From: Callaeas wilsoni | Lineage: Eukaryota > Chordata > Aves > Passeriformes > Callaeidae | NCBI GenBank assembly: GCA_013398955.1 | Contig: VWPU01000913.1 | Coordinates: forward strand, 37,232-101,231 | DNA length: 64,000 nucleotides | Direction of reading: 5' to 3' | In this document: in pieces, positions 48,999 to 59,475 of the stretch | Position numbering within the stretch: the first letter of the stretch is position 1 | How the letters are laid out: the number at the start of each line of letters is the position of its first letter | Notes under the pieces: generated by a model | The model's input: only the letters and a program-made list of their open reading frames with translations | What the model was told of the DNA's origin: nothing | Database searches by the model: none | Position numbers and translations under genes: made by a program

Positions 48999-51900
48999 CT
49001 GCACAAAAGAGTAAAAAACCATGGTGTTAAACCAAAACCAGACAAGAAAACCACAGAGGAACAGATCAACCAGCCCACTAGAGAATGTAAAATATGCTTA
49101 AACATGAGATCATGACTGATCATGAATCATCTTTCCACTTATGAGAAAATTCACACCTGAAGTTAGCAAGCTCCCTAATGCTATGAACTGACAGTGACAC
49201 TTATTTTTGCCTATTAAGTATTGAAAAGTAGCAGGTGTTATTAATTTCTTTTTATAATGTTTTCTATTAACTCGAGGTTAAAAAAGAAAGCCAAAGTATG
49301 TGGTGGAATGGTCAGCACACTGACTTTTTTTTTTCTGCAACCTCATTTGTCCTATTAGCAAAAGCAGGAACAGAAAACTTACCCTGCAGAGTCACCCATC
49401 TTCTTTGTATTGTAAAAATATTCTAAGGACCATCCAGAATGAAAATAAAGAAAGAAAAAAAATATTAAATAATTTTGTTTAAACCACTAGAAGCAAGTAA
49501 AGTAGTGGGTTCAAAGATAAATTCAAGTGTAAGGAATTAAATAAGGGAACTTCAAATGTTTTCAGGACAGGAAATTCCTGTTGTGAGCAGCCACAGCACA
49601 GGTGCCCCCGGGGGACCTCAGGTCCCTGCCCTCAAGTGGGAGATGTGGCACCAGCCACAGCTGTGATTGGACAAACCTGAGCAATCCTTGAGTAACTGCC
49701 TATGAAAAGTACTTACGTTTAGTGAGGAACAGAGCCAAAACCAGGATGAGCAGAAGCGCTGCACATGAGCCAATCCCAATGTACAGCCCGGGTTCTGGAT
49801 GCTGACGACTGGGAAGGGACACAGACGTGTTCTGTCAAACACGAGCCAAGGACCGTTAGTGGAACTGGCAGCAAGAAGCCCATGCAGCACCCAAAGGCCT
49901 TTTGTGTGTTTTGGAACTCTGCAGGATTAAGTACAGCTGAGGCCAAAAGCCTAACTTGAGATACAGGCCCAGTTTCAAGCAGAATCACTGCAACAATTGT
50001 GTGAACCATGCTGTTAAACGCAGTCTTTGAGATTTTCAGAAGACCTGAAGTTATGACGAATCTAATTTATTCAGGTTTAATAATATTTGGTGAATTTTTT
50101 TAATGAGTAAGATGTCTCATGATGTCACACCCTCCCACCTTTCTGTCAGCTTATTCAGCAATTATTCAAGGCTTTATACCAATAATTAAATACACCTTCT
50201 CCTTGCATTGTTTTTCATTTAGGTTAAGCTTCTTTCTGAAGCCAGATGTCAGTATTTAACCTGTCATTGGCATCTCAGGTCTGGAAAGACACTGAAGCAC
50301 AGCATGGTCCCTGACTGACATCCCGCATGTGCAGCAGCACAGCTCCCCCAGCACAGACTGCCTGTGTGTCCCAGCAGGTTGGCTTGGCTGGTTTGTCTTC
50401 CTGACAAAACCTGGGTGCTGCTCCTGCCTGGCACCCTGTCACACGTGCTGCAGGACTCAGCAGGGCACACAGAGCTGCCTGTTTGAGCCCCAGCACGCGG
50501 GGAGTGCAGGGCACCCCGTGCTCTCGGCTGGCCCAAGTCCCACTGCTCCCCGCGCCCTGCCGTACCTGCAGGTTTGCAGTCACATCCAAGCACTCTGAGG
50601 GGCCTGAGCAGGGAGCAGAGGCCTGAAAGGAAATACAAACGTTGCTAAAGCTCTTCCTCCTCTAGAAGGAAGTACTTTGTGCATGCTAAGCAGGGTTTTT
50701 TCCCCCCCTCTCTAATAATGAGCACATAAGCACTCTTTATAACCACTAAATACGCAGACTACAAAACAATATTCTGTTGCAATCAGACAAAAGCGGTGGA
50801 AGTGACCTGTAGGGACGAGCCAAGTCCATCCACTCTGTCTAGGTGTGCTACAGCAAGGTTGATGCTTACAGTCTGAGGAGCTTCTGAAGTGGAAACCGAT
50901 GGCCAGGTCCTTGTGACAGCAAAGGAAGGTTCTCTGGTGGTGCCAAGAGCTGAGCAAAGGCAAGACAAACACATCACTTGCACAGAGAACTGCTCTGCCT
51001 TGGCAGAGAACCGTTTGTACTGCTGACTTGGGACCCTGAACTTCAGTGTCTATCAGTAGTCTGGGCACTGCGTATCGTAAGAGGTGCCTTCAGAGGGCAG
51101 CACAAAACTCTGAATATTGAAGTTTCTGCTCTCCTTCTCAGAGCTTTGAACTCCTTCCAGGAATCACTTGGCTCTTGCTGTTATCTCAACACTGGGAAGG
51201 AGTTACCAAGGTAGGCATTTGGTTTTGGAGCCAAGAAGCAGTGGCCATAGAATCATAAAACAGATTGGGTTAAAAGGGATGTTAAAGCCCATCTCATTGC
51301 AGCCCCCTGCCATGGGCAGTGACGCCTTTCACTAGACCAGGTTTCTCAATGCCCCATCCAACCTGGCCTTGAAGCAAAAAATGATGCATACATAAAGGAA
51401 ACTTAGGTTATCAGGTGAAAACTGATGAAGATTAGCTCAGGGCCTTGAAGCAGCACATGATGCAGAGTCACAGAAAGCAGAGGATCTCTTAAAGCCTCAG
51501 GCAGCTATACAGTAAACAGACTGAACAAAATGTGATATATTTGCATAAGGACCTGCAGCACATTTTGAGGTAATTTCCCAGAGCACAGCTATTTGCAATA
51601 TTTAAAATTAAGAGTTACAAATTGCTGTCTTCTCTGTCATGTGTCTCGGTTTCTCCACGTGCTGTCAGGTGACATAAAAACCTCCTGAGAACAAAATCTC
51701 CTGTTCACTCTGTGGCAATCCCTTTATGCTTTAAATTGTTATCCTTATCCCAGAAGCTTTATTTTGAAGAGGACAGGATCATCAGCTTCCACTGGAGATT
51801 CTGGAGTATTTTTAAATGGGAGGCACACGGCCACCTGCCTTTTCCAGCCCCCCTCAGTGTGAACATGCACACACTCCCTTGTATTCTGAAAACTTCAAAC

Positions 51901-54900
51901 ACTGTTCCACCAGCTAAAGAAGTGGTCACAGGGATAAGAAAACCCCTGAGTTCTAAGATTGGAATCAATGTTGTTTGCAACCAGAATAGAAACTGTCTGA
52001 GAAAGTTTTCACTTCTTCTTCCAAAAAGGAAATGCAACTGTCGTAACACTAATTTGGAGTTGTTTAGCTGGAAACGTCCAAGATAGAGGGAGAAATACAA
52101 ATGGCATCCCTGATTCTTTTTTTCAGAATCCAGAGAATAAGCCATTGCTACACCACGAGGTTTCTCTTGTGTAGTGGAAATTAAAGTTGTCTTTTTCAGA
52201 CTGGAAAAGATGCAGCTGAGTGGGTACGTGATAGAAGTTTATCCACTTGTGAGGGGAATGTAGAAAACAAGTGAGGCACAGCTGAGCACTGTCTCTTCCA
52301 CTGCAGTGAGGGACCTCTCATTATTAAATGTGCACAGAGGCTGTGGGCAGCCTCTGAGACACACCTTACACCAGGGTGGAAGAATACTTTGGCACTGTAG
52401 CACAAAATTAATGCTATTTTTCTACCATCCTCCTTAATCATCTGCTGTTGACTGCTACTGGAGGCAGGAGCCTTAATTAGATGCTCTTTTGAGCTAGTCC
52501 AATAAATCAATTCTGATTAAATAATGGGTACACTCAACTCCTAAAAAGTAGTGTTTTACCATTCGTGGGATGCATTTCCAGAAGATGAGGTGAGATTTTA
52601 GACGATAAAAAAACCCAACAAACCAAAACAACAGTCAAATAAAAGCAAACCTTGCAGCACTACTGAAATATCTACTTAAGCATCACACCTGGAAGCAGCT
52701 TTTCCCCCCAAATATACATGTTCCTTCTGTTGGATTATTTATATAATATCAAGCAGAATTTAAATGCAAGTTCTGATCTCTGGTAATATTCCATAAATTT
52801 TTGCCAAGACATTTCTGTCATCTATCACCATTTTGTTTCCTTCCTAAGATTCCCCATGTGCAATATGGCTTGGATATGCTATTGAGATTAACACTCGGAT
52901 AAAAGTTACCTGAGGTCTGTTCAGAGGTGTAAGTGTGAGGACTTGCAGTAGAGATTCTCGCTGATGTTAAGAAATAAAACAAAATGGACACATAATTAAC
53001 CTTATTGGGCATTTGTGTAGTGAGAAAGAGTCAGTGTCTCCACAATAAAAATTTTCTAGCAAAGCACATTTGTCAGCCACTTGTTCTATATAATATCACA
53101 AGAAAGGGAAAAACGTAAAAATCAAAGGAAGAATTGACAAAAAGCTTCTCTATACCAATTTTGTGTCCCTAGGCTTTAATCTAGAATCAAGAAGGGAAAA
53201 CCAAACACAGCTTTCCATGAAAAAGGTGCAGCAATAAAGCTTTGGATGAATACTTCATGCTGCCCTTTCTTTTAAATTCTTCAGTGTCTCTAAGAATGCT
53301 CCATGAAAGCATCATGTTGTTATTTTAATTGCAGTGGCTGCAGGGGGATAACAACATTGCCAAAGGCAGCTTAACTGAGGCAGCACTAACAGCAGATGTG
53401 CAAGGTCCTCAAGACCAGTCCTATGGATGATTGCAGAAATCATCTGCACCACATGCTCTGAAGTCCACACCCAGGAGCAGATCCATCACACGGGTACTCT
53501 CAGGAGCACCCCTCTGCACTCACCTTTCTTTATCACAACCTTGTAATTCACCAGCTGATCGTTGAACCACCCTGGGAGCTCCACACGGCAGCAATAGTTC
53601 CCAGAGTCTGCTTCCCTGGTGTTCACGATCGTCAGGGACACGTCCCCTCTCTGCAGGTCCCCTTTCAACTGGTACCTGGGGCTGTGCTGCTCTGTCACCC
53701 TCCAGCCATCTGTCCAGATAACGGGCTGGGAACATTTTGAATTGGGGCACCTGTCCCGACCCCAGCACATGGAGGTGATGCCATTTCTGTTCTGGACATT
53801 GTAGTGGCAGGGCACAGTGACGTTCTGACCAACCTCTCCTATCACAACTAATTCCGACACTGTGGGGCCTGTGGACAAAAACACAAAGAGTTGTTGAGCA
53901 CAGGGCAAGGGGAAGCTTCTTGTGCACCTTGCATGTCCTGAAACCTCGCACCTCTCGAAGAACAGCAGGCATTGCTGACTCAGATTGTGAGCTAACAGCC
54001 GTGTCCTGGCAGGACTGATGCAGTGAGGAATTATGGTCAGGCCAGGGACACCTTCAGAGAAAGAACATTTCCTGCAGCCTCTGCAGGTAGGCAATGAGGT
54101 GAAGAGATTTTGTAGCTTCTCTTGAGCCAGCTGCAGTCTGCTGGCTCTCCCCCTTTTTCCTTTGTGTACATTTAACCCAAGACACTCAGGGAGGAACAGT
54201 AAGACATTGACTTTCCTCAAAACCACTGTGGGGAACTCTTCCCCCCTTTTAATGAACTAAACTGCAGGTTTCACCAGAATGACCACTGCTGAATGAGACC
54301 ACTGATACCCTCTTTTTTTTTTCTCTTGCCTTAAGGCAGGTTTTGCCCATTCTTATCAGAAGAAATTTTTCACGGCTTTTCTGAGAAATATTATACATAC
54401 CCTCTTTTTTTTTTCCACTACCTTATCTTCTCCTCTTACGCAGTCTCTAAATTGTCTGCTTCCCCACAAATTCGTCACATTTCCAGGAGGCTGTGTCACA
54501 CTGCTCAGGTCAAGAGAGTGAGCCCTACCACCCAGTAGGCTACTCATCACACTGAAAAAGCTGTTTTGCTTCCTAACGTATTATATTTAAAAATAAACTT
54601 GCATGCAGAGATTTTGCCAAAATAACACACTGGAAACAAGTCTCTGAGACCAATGTATCTTATTTAATATGAAAAGGAAGCTCAAAATGAAACTCATCAT
54701 AAAAGGCTTTATAAAGAACTACAAGAAATATCTTTTCTTTCTACTGAATTTATCTTAGCACCAAGTTTTTAGTGTCTGTCTTTCTTAGTACCACTTTGCA
54801 ACCTGCTGTTTTCATTGTTGTTGCCCTTAACAATCTAGGACTGCTCCCTCAGAATTTAAAGGAAAAAAAAGGAAAAGTTATCATTTTGTCCCAACAGTAT

Positions 54901-55372
54901 TTCATATGGCTAAAAAACATCAGAAGCCACAGTTGAGCTACCCTGTCTACCTAAGCATTCATCTTCACAAAGCCTGCCAAAGTGAAATGTCCTAGTTTTA
55001 CATCTTCTCTAAAACAATTGAAAGTTCTCTGCTCAAATCAATTATCTAAAAAAGCCCACTAATAAGACGAGCAGCCAGCCCAGGAAGCAGCATCTTTAAA
55101 CCATCATACCCTCAGCATGCTTCTGTTTTCCAAAGAAGATAAGGCCATTAGAACTCCATTGAGCCACTGTGATGAAGTTCTATTTTAACACAGAGAACAG
55201 GAGTTTCTGTGATGTGGCCACTCTTCCTGTTGCAAGATAAAGTTTCTCTTTGCTACCCTCAGAATCACCGATGTATTTTACCTTCACCCACCTCCATCTA
55301 GCTGTTTATGTCCCCTTGATTACCTGTAAAGAGCACCAGAAGAACCCAGTTCAAGCAGACATAAGACAACAT
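48905..55372 (-). CDS. HAVCR1: TIM-family receptor, HAVCR1-like, complete 8-exon model, 266 aa
   Basis: Coding exons, in gene order: 55372-55324, 53868-53524, 52960-52910, 50949-50870, 50622-50566, 49801-49717, 49422-49383, 48998-48905. All have GT-AG ends, phases agree and the total is 801 nt. Residues 1-16 are the signal peptide and 18-131 an IgV domain with six cysteines, an RGD and the WFND phosphatidylserine site. Residues 132-194 form a short Ser/Thr stalk, about 200-219 a membrane helix, and 223-266 a tail with Tyr263 in ENVYI. TIM proteins with such a tyrosine signal in T cells through kinase and SH2 contacts. The short stalk and place next to MED7 recall TIM-3 (HAVCR2), but TIM-3 lacks WFND, so I use the avian convention HAVCR1. 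Orthology is uncertain; membership of the TIM family is not. Confidence 0.85.
49383..49422 (-). CDS. HAVCR1: HAVCR1-like exon 7, cytoplasmic (40 nt)
   Basis: Acceptor GGTCCTTAG and donor GCAGG|GTAAGT. It encodes QYFYNTKKMGDSA in phase 1 to 2. Closer AG sites (after TACAAAG) were tested and give an immediate TGA, so the upstream AG is required. Confidence 0.8.
49717..49801 (-). CDS. HAVCR1: HAVCR1-like exon 6, transmembrane segment
   Basis: Acceptor CAGTCGTCAG and donor AAAC|GTAAGT, phase 0 to 1. It encodes a hydrophobic helix, LYIGIGSCAALLLILVLALF, followed by LTK. An earlier AG seven bases upstream breaks the frame. Confidence 0.92.
50566..50622 (-). CDS. HAVCR1: HAVCR1-like exon 5, juxtamembrane stalk
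   Basis: 57 nt in phase 0 at both ends, acceptor TATTTCCTTTCAG and donor CTGCAG|GTACGG. The 19 residues contain two cysteines (PCSGPSEC), unusual for a mucin stalk. Because the exon is phase 0/0 it can be skipped without a frameshift. Confidence 0.75.
50870..50949 (-). CDS. HAVCR1: HAVCR1-like exon 4, Ser/Thr stalk
   Basis: 80 nt, phase 1 to 0, acceptor TTTGCTCAG and donor CAGACT|GTAAGC. It encodes a Thr/Ser/Pro-rich stretch including TTREPSF and VSTSEAPQT. It is equivalent in phase to exon 5 of TIMD4. Confidence 0.78.
51246..51372 (-). mobile_element. CR1 LINE 3' fragment in intron 3 of the HAVCR1-like gene
   Basis: The plus strand reads ATAGAATCATAAAACAGATT, then GGGTTAAAAGGGATGTTAAA, a CTGCCATGGGCAG segment and GCCCCATCCAACCTGGCCTT. 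That is the antisense of a CR1 tail. About 127 bases remain, moderately diverged. Confidence 0.9.
52910..52960 (-). CDS. HAVCR1: HAVCR1-like exon 3, Ser/Thr stalk (51 nt)
   Basis: Phase 1 at both ends, acceptor TTCTTAACATCAG and donor CTCAG|GTAACT. It encodes RISTASPHTYTSEQTS, a small mucin piece that corresponds in place to the 348-nt mucin exon of TIMD4. Confidence 0.8.
53524..53868 (-). CDS. HAVCR1: HAVCR1-like exon 2, IgV domain
   Basis: 345 nt, phase 1 at both ends, acceptor TTTGTCCACAG and donor AAAG|GTGAGT. Signature elements are PCHY, CWGRDRCPNSKCS, LQRGDVSLTI, ADSGNYCC and LPGWFND. There are six cysteines, one N-glycosylation sequon (NVT) in the first strand region, an RGD tripeptide, and the WFND lipid and metal site. 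Confidence 0.97.
55324..55372 (-). CDS. HAVCR1: HAVCR1-like exon 1, signal peptide
   Basis: The ATG at 55372 starts LSYVCLNWVLLVLFT and ends at donor ACAG|GTAATC. This is 49 nt in phase 1, the same as exon 1 of TIMD4. The leader joins in frame to GPTVSE. Confidence 0.9.
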
Positions 55373-57008
55373 TGTGGCTGAAGATGGCAAACAACGCTCT
55401 CCTTCGCCCTTCTCATTCAAGAAAAATTATCTTCTTTGTAGACTTCCGTGTTTCCTTCTTAGCACGTCATCTCCAGACACAGCCGTGGGTGCCTCTCAGT
55501 CCCACCTGGGTTGTTTCGCCCGAGGCTGGGCTGTTGGGCTGTGTCCTGCAGCACAGCCCAGTGCTGCTGGGGCAGGGCGCGAGCGCACTGAGCTCCTGCT
55601 GGCCGGGCTTTGACTGAGAGGTGGCAACACTTCACAGCAGCACACGAATCTGCTTCTCTTTTTTTCCAGATCTGTTTGATGACAGTAAGTGAAACTTGAC
55701 AGCACCACTGAGCTGACACAACTACCAGCAAACCACTGCCGCAGACTGCTTCCCACACCTGCTTTTGCCACAGCAGACAGCATTTGGATAAAAAAATCAC
55801 ATAATACATAGCAGACTGTGGTAAGTGGAAAGGGCTTGGTCAAATAACAGATTTCTAGGATGAACTACTCAAGCTTTTAATCGTAAGTTTCTGGTTCTAA
55901 TACTTAGAAGCAACTCAGAGCATCTTCTGGCAAATTTTCTTTGGCAGAGATAATTGGGTATTATTGGAAAACTGTCCTCCTGTTACATAGCTGAGCCTAA
56001 AGGAGTGGCAGTCTTTTTGTCATCTGACTTTGAAAAATTCCATTTGCATCTGAGCTTTTGCCATATAAAGTAAAACATTCGGAATACAGAGGTGACTTGA
56101 AAAAGCAGTGTGGAAACCACGTCATCCCAAACTCAAGGCTCACTCTGACAAAATGCTGAAATGCAGCTTTTGAGAAATGCTGTTCCCTGGCCACTCTCCC
56201 TATGCCCGGATCACAACACTCTCCTCAGGGATATCTTGTCTTTTTATATTGTTTGGGCTAGAACTGCACCTGTGATCAAGAAATGTTCTTTGCTGAAGCA
56301 GCTAAACTACCTCACAGTGTTTTATAGAGAAGAAATTAAGTACTAAGGAGTTATTGATGAATGAGTGGAAGATGCTAGAATTGGAACCTTGCCTTGCACG
56401 GCTACCTTATAGGAGAACAGAGGCACCAAACAGACAGGTTTTTTAAGTGAAAATTAGGAAAACCAATGGATTAATGTAGCTGAGAGAAAACTATCAACAC
56501 ACTTGTAGGAAAGAAGGGACAGTAAGAGGGATGAAAGGTGATTTTTGCATGCAGCAGCTGGGAGCAGAGCTCTAAGAAAACGCTTCCTCTCTGCTCCTGC
56601 GGTTTTTGAGGAAACAGGACACTGCAGTGAGCTGCTAGAGGAACAGTTCTGATAATTACCAGCAGGATCCTGAAACTGCTCTGCAACAATGAGAAGGGCA
56701 GGGCAGGCTGGCTCTGCCAGGACCCCAGGAAAGCCATTCTGGTCACAAAGTAAAAGAATGTGAGAGCCACAGAACAACAGTTAACCCACTTGCTCTAGAT
56801 TTCACCTCAAACACAGACCATAAGGAATGCCTTGAGGAAATCTGGGTTTCTGTGTGCCTGTTTTCCAAGCTCCTGTCTGTTCTTTGTGCAAGAAATGAGC
56901 ACCATTTCCGTAGGAATTTTTTCTTAACTCAGAGCATACAGAATTATAGAATGGCATACCCAAAACAAGGAGGAAGTGACAAATCAAAGTACAACAGGAA
57001 AAGCCAGC
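55373..57008. other. Spacer between MED7 and the HAVCR1-like gene
   Basis: This holds the presumed promoter and 5' UTR of the HAVCR1-like gene on its left side, with no clear TATA box, and the downstream flank of MED7 on its right. Overlapping frames on both strands near 55372-55843 come from a GC-rich patch and show no domain. No repeat is recognised except a weak AGAATTATAGAATGG near 56938 that might be a worn CR1 end. Confidence 0.4.
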
Positions 57009-57014
57009 TTTAAT
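57009..57014 (-). terminator. Candidate polyadenylation signal of MED7 (ATTAAA)
   Basis: TTTAAT on the plus strand is ATTAAA on the gene strand, about 240 bases after the MED7 stop codon. It is a common variant of the AATAAA signal. Confidence 0.4.
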
Positions 57015-57250
57015 CTGTGTCTACCACCTCACGTGATACATTTAACAAAAATTATACTTTTTCGTTTCCACCAAAAAAACACAGGTCACAAAACATTAAA
57101 CATTTTCATCTCCCCAGTCATTCACAACCTTCAACAGGTGCACAACAAACGCTTTGTCTGCTTGCACGACAGCAAAACAAAATACAGCATGTAGCCTCAG
57201 AAGCCCTTCTGTCTCTCACTGTGGTGCAGTAATAAAACCAGGTGTTTTCT

Positions 57251-57943
57251 TCATGTCATTTCATCAATAATGCTGCACATTGCTGCATCTTTGTCCAAAA
57301 CCTGATCTCTCTTGCCACCAGAACGCTCCCTCTGCTTTTCGCTCTGTCCAGCGCAGTTGCTGCCATCATCAGTATCCATGGCTTCCACTTTCACTCTCAG
57401 TCCCCCCTCAGCATGAGGCAGATCATCGGGCAGGGAAGCCAGGCAGTTCTGGATCATCTCCACGACTCGCTCCAGGTGCTTTTGGAATCGCTCCGCGGTC
57501 TCCAGGCGCTGCCGTTTCTGCACCTCCATCATGACCCTCAGCGTCTCCCTGGCCTGGTGAGGGCGGTACTCATTTATAAGGTGATGGACGTGGACAAAAA
57601 GCAGTTTCAAGTCTTCCAGTTTCTCCTCTCGCTTTATACTCCCTGGACTCCTTATCAAGATATCCAAGAGGTCCAGGAAGTTGACCAGGATAGACATATT
57701 AAGTTTCCTTAACTCCTTCTTGTGATCAAACTGCATAGGGTGCAGCCGTTCAATACCCTGGCTCTCCAGGGGCCGAATGATCAGATCATCACACTGGAAC
57801 TGATTCCCAAACATCATGTAGCTGTCCTTCACAGGCGGAGGTGGCTTTGGAGCCAGGCCTTTACGGATATTTTCATCAGTATATTCTTTGATATATTGCA
57901 TTGGAGGCGGAGGAAGGGCACTCACTTGCTGAGGTTCACCCAT
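57251..57943 (-). CDS. MED7: Mediator complex subunit 7 (MED7), 230 aa
   Basis: One uninterrupted frame encodes the whole protein; the vertebrate protein is about 233 aa and is normally encoded in a single exon. The start [20 protein letters not shown] is the conserved proline-rich N-terminus. It is followed by the central [20 protein letters not shown] region and the helical segment [20 protein letters not shown] that packs with MED21 and MED31. A long coiled-coil follows (about residues 110-170), then an acidic C-terminus ending IIDEMT. MED7 is an essential part of the Mediator middle module, which bridges activators and RNA polymerase II in the nucleus. The ATG lies 18 bases after a good acceptor (CATTCCCTAG, exon start 57961), so the 5' UTR is spliced. 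The likely first exon ends at donor CAG|GTGAGG at 58942 in the CpG island. All residues appear intact. Confidence 0.98.
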   Translation of the reverse strand: MGEPQQVSALPPPPMQYIKEYTDENIRKGLAPKPPPPVKDSYMMFGNQFQCDDLIIRPLESQGIERLHPMQFDHKKELRKLNMSILVNFLDLLDILIRSPGSIKREEKLEDLKLLFVHVHHLINEYRPHQARETLRVMMEVQKRQRLETAERFQKHLERVVEMIQNCLASLPDDLPHAEGGLRVKVEAMDTDDGSNCAGQSEKQRERSGGKRDQVLDKDAAMCSIIDEMT

Positions 57944-57961
57944 TTTTGCCAGATGAAATTC
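57944..57961 (-). other. MED7: MED7 5' UTR piece in the coding exon and its acceptor
   Basis: The gene strand reads TTGGGTCATTCCCTAG|GAATTTCATCTGGCAAAA and then ATG. The acceptor AG is at 57963-57962, giving an 18-base untranslated start to the coding exon. The upstream intron (57962-58941) contains a CR1 fragment. Confidence 0.7.
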
Positions 57962-58265
57962 CTAGGGAATGACCCAAGAAACAAATGTCAACAATTTGTG
58001 TCATGAGGTTATAATATAAACATAAACAAAGACAAAACATGGGAGGCGGCTGTGAGAAAATGAGCCAGAAGAGACAAATCCGTGTGCAGAATACAGGAAA
58101 CTCCTGGCAAATCCACATTACCTTTTCACTAAGGTTTACCTGCATCAGGGTTAACTGCACTAGAAGCACACAGAACACTCATTTCCCAAAATATGAAAGA
58201 CCAGTCTGTAAACCGGGCAGCTGAAGCGAAACCCCCTTCCCTAGACGGGGCCTGGTGGGCAAACC

Positions 58266-58735
58266 CCACAGAATCACAGAATATCCCGAGCGGGAAGGGA
58301 TACGCAAGGATCAACGCCAGGCCCTGCACAGGACACCCCAACAATCCCCCGCTGTGCCTGAGAGCGCGTCCCAAAGGCTTCTTGAACTCATTCAGGCTTG
58401 GGGCTGTGACGAAGTAGAGCCTGGGGAACCTGTTCAGTGCCCGACGACCTTCTGGGGGAANAGTAGAGTGTGGGGAACCTGTTCAGTGCCCGACTACCTT
58501 CTGGGGGAAGAACCTTTTCATAATACCCAACTAAGCTCCCCCCGCCCCCGCACAGCTCCAGCCGTTCCCTCGGGTCCTGTAACTGGTCACACAGGGCAGA
58601 GATGGGCGCCGCCCCTGGGGAGAACCTGCACCCCGCGGCGAGGTCCCCCCTCAGTCTGCTCTTCTCCAGGACGGCCAAACCAAGTGACCTCAGCCGCTCC
58701 TCGTGCGGCCTCCCCTCTTCACCCGCACTCCACGA
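58266..58735 (-). mobile_element. CR1 LINE fragment in the MED7 5' intron
   Basis: Read on the plus strand it starts ACAGAATCACAGAATATCCC. It continues with GATCAACGCCAGGCCCTGCA, CTTGAACTCATTCAGGCTTG, TCTGGGGGAAGAACCTTTTC and a GC-rich 5' part, giving an antisense CR1 tail of a GC-rich subfamily. It is interrupted by an N at 58461 with a local duplication. A 226-codon minus-strand frame here is a relic plus CpG composition. Confidence 0.85.
58413..58510. repeat. 48-bp near-duplicate flanking an N (probable assembly join)
   Basis: AGTAGAGCCTGGGGAACCTG to CTTCTGGGGGAA (58413-58460) is repeated at 58462-58509 with about three substitutions, and the only other N of the window (58461) lies between the copies. 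The copy lies within a CR1, whose normal form has this segment once. Confidence 0.8.
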
Positions 58736-59390
58736 GAGAAACCGGGCCGGGCCCACACCCGCCGCCGCCGCCGCTCTGCGCTGCACCGGGCCGGGCTCTG
58801 GGGAGGCCCAAACCCCGCGGCGAGACTCGCCAGACCAGTGCTGAAGAGCCAAGAGCCAACAAGAGCCAACAAGAGCTCCCTGCACGACCCAGCCGAGAAC
58901 ACGGAGCCTCTCGGAAGCCCCGCTCGCCCTCCCGCCCTCACCTGCCCGCTCCGCCCGCCGCGCTCCCTCAGCGCCGCCGCCGCTTCCGCCCGGCGGGCCC
59001 CTCCTCTCGCTCCCCATTGGCTCGCGGGCTGGCGGTGCCGCTCTCTGATTGGCTGTTGCGTACAGCAATCAGGCGCTCCTCCACTCAGCTCGCTGGGGGC
59101 GGGGCCGGGCGCGGGCCGCGGCGTGGGGGGTGTTGTCATGGCCGCTGCCATGGCGGGGCCGGCGGTGTCGTGGGGCTGTCGTGTCCCTGTCGTGTCCCTG
59201 TCGTGTCCCGCCGCCGCTGGGAGCCCTCAGGGTTCTGTGGCCCCTCAGGGTGCGGGGCTCCCTCGCCACAAGGCGCTGCTCAGGCGGCAGGACCTGCCGG
59301 GGCGGGAGGGACCCGCCTGGCGCCCCTCAGGGGTGCCCGCTGCGCTGGGACAGCGGGGACGGGGCTGGGTCAGGACGGCCCCGCTGCTGG
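58540..59390. promoter_or_regulatory. CpG island and MED7 promoter
   Basis: This is the densest CG and GC stretch of the window. It contains the probable MED7 first exon (donor at 58942). Two ATTGG boxes lie at 59016-59020 and 59048-59052, which read as CCAAT on the MED7 strand, are 32 bases apart and are typical of NF-Y sites, upstream of the first exon. No TATA box is seen. To the right a 12-base unit (TGTCGTGTCCC) repeats three times near 59167-59205. The island may be bidirectional. Confidence 0.75.
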
Positions 59391-59393
59391 GAG

Positions 59394-59475
59394 ACACAGA
59401 ATCACAGAAATCACAGAAATCACAGAAATCACATAGTCAATTAGGTTGGAAAATACCTCTGAGGTCCCCCGAGAA
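59394..59475 (-). mobile_element. CR1 LINE 3'-end stub with terminal microsatellite
   Basis: The plus strand reads AGAATCACAGAA followed by three more ATCACAGAA-type units, then AATTAGGTTGGAAAATACCT and CTGAGGTCCCC. That is the reversed extreme 3' end of CR1 with an expanded terminal repeat. Only about 80 bases remain. Confidence 0.8.

Noticed and set aside
58255..59436. 393-codon plus-strand frame and 226-codon minus-strand frame
   Set aside because: They run through a CR1, an N-associated duplicate and a CpG island. GC-rich DNA has few stops; there is no homology and the frame crosses the MED7 first exon.
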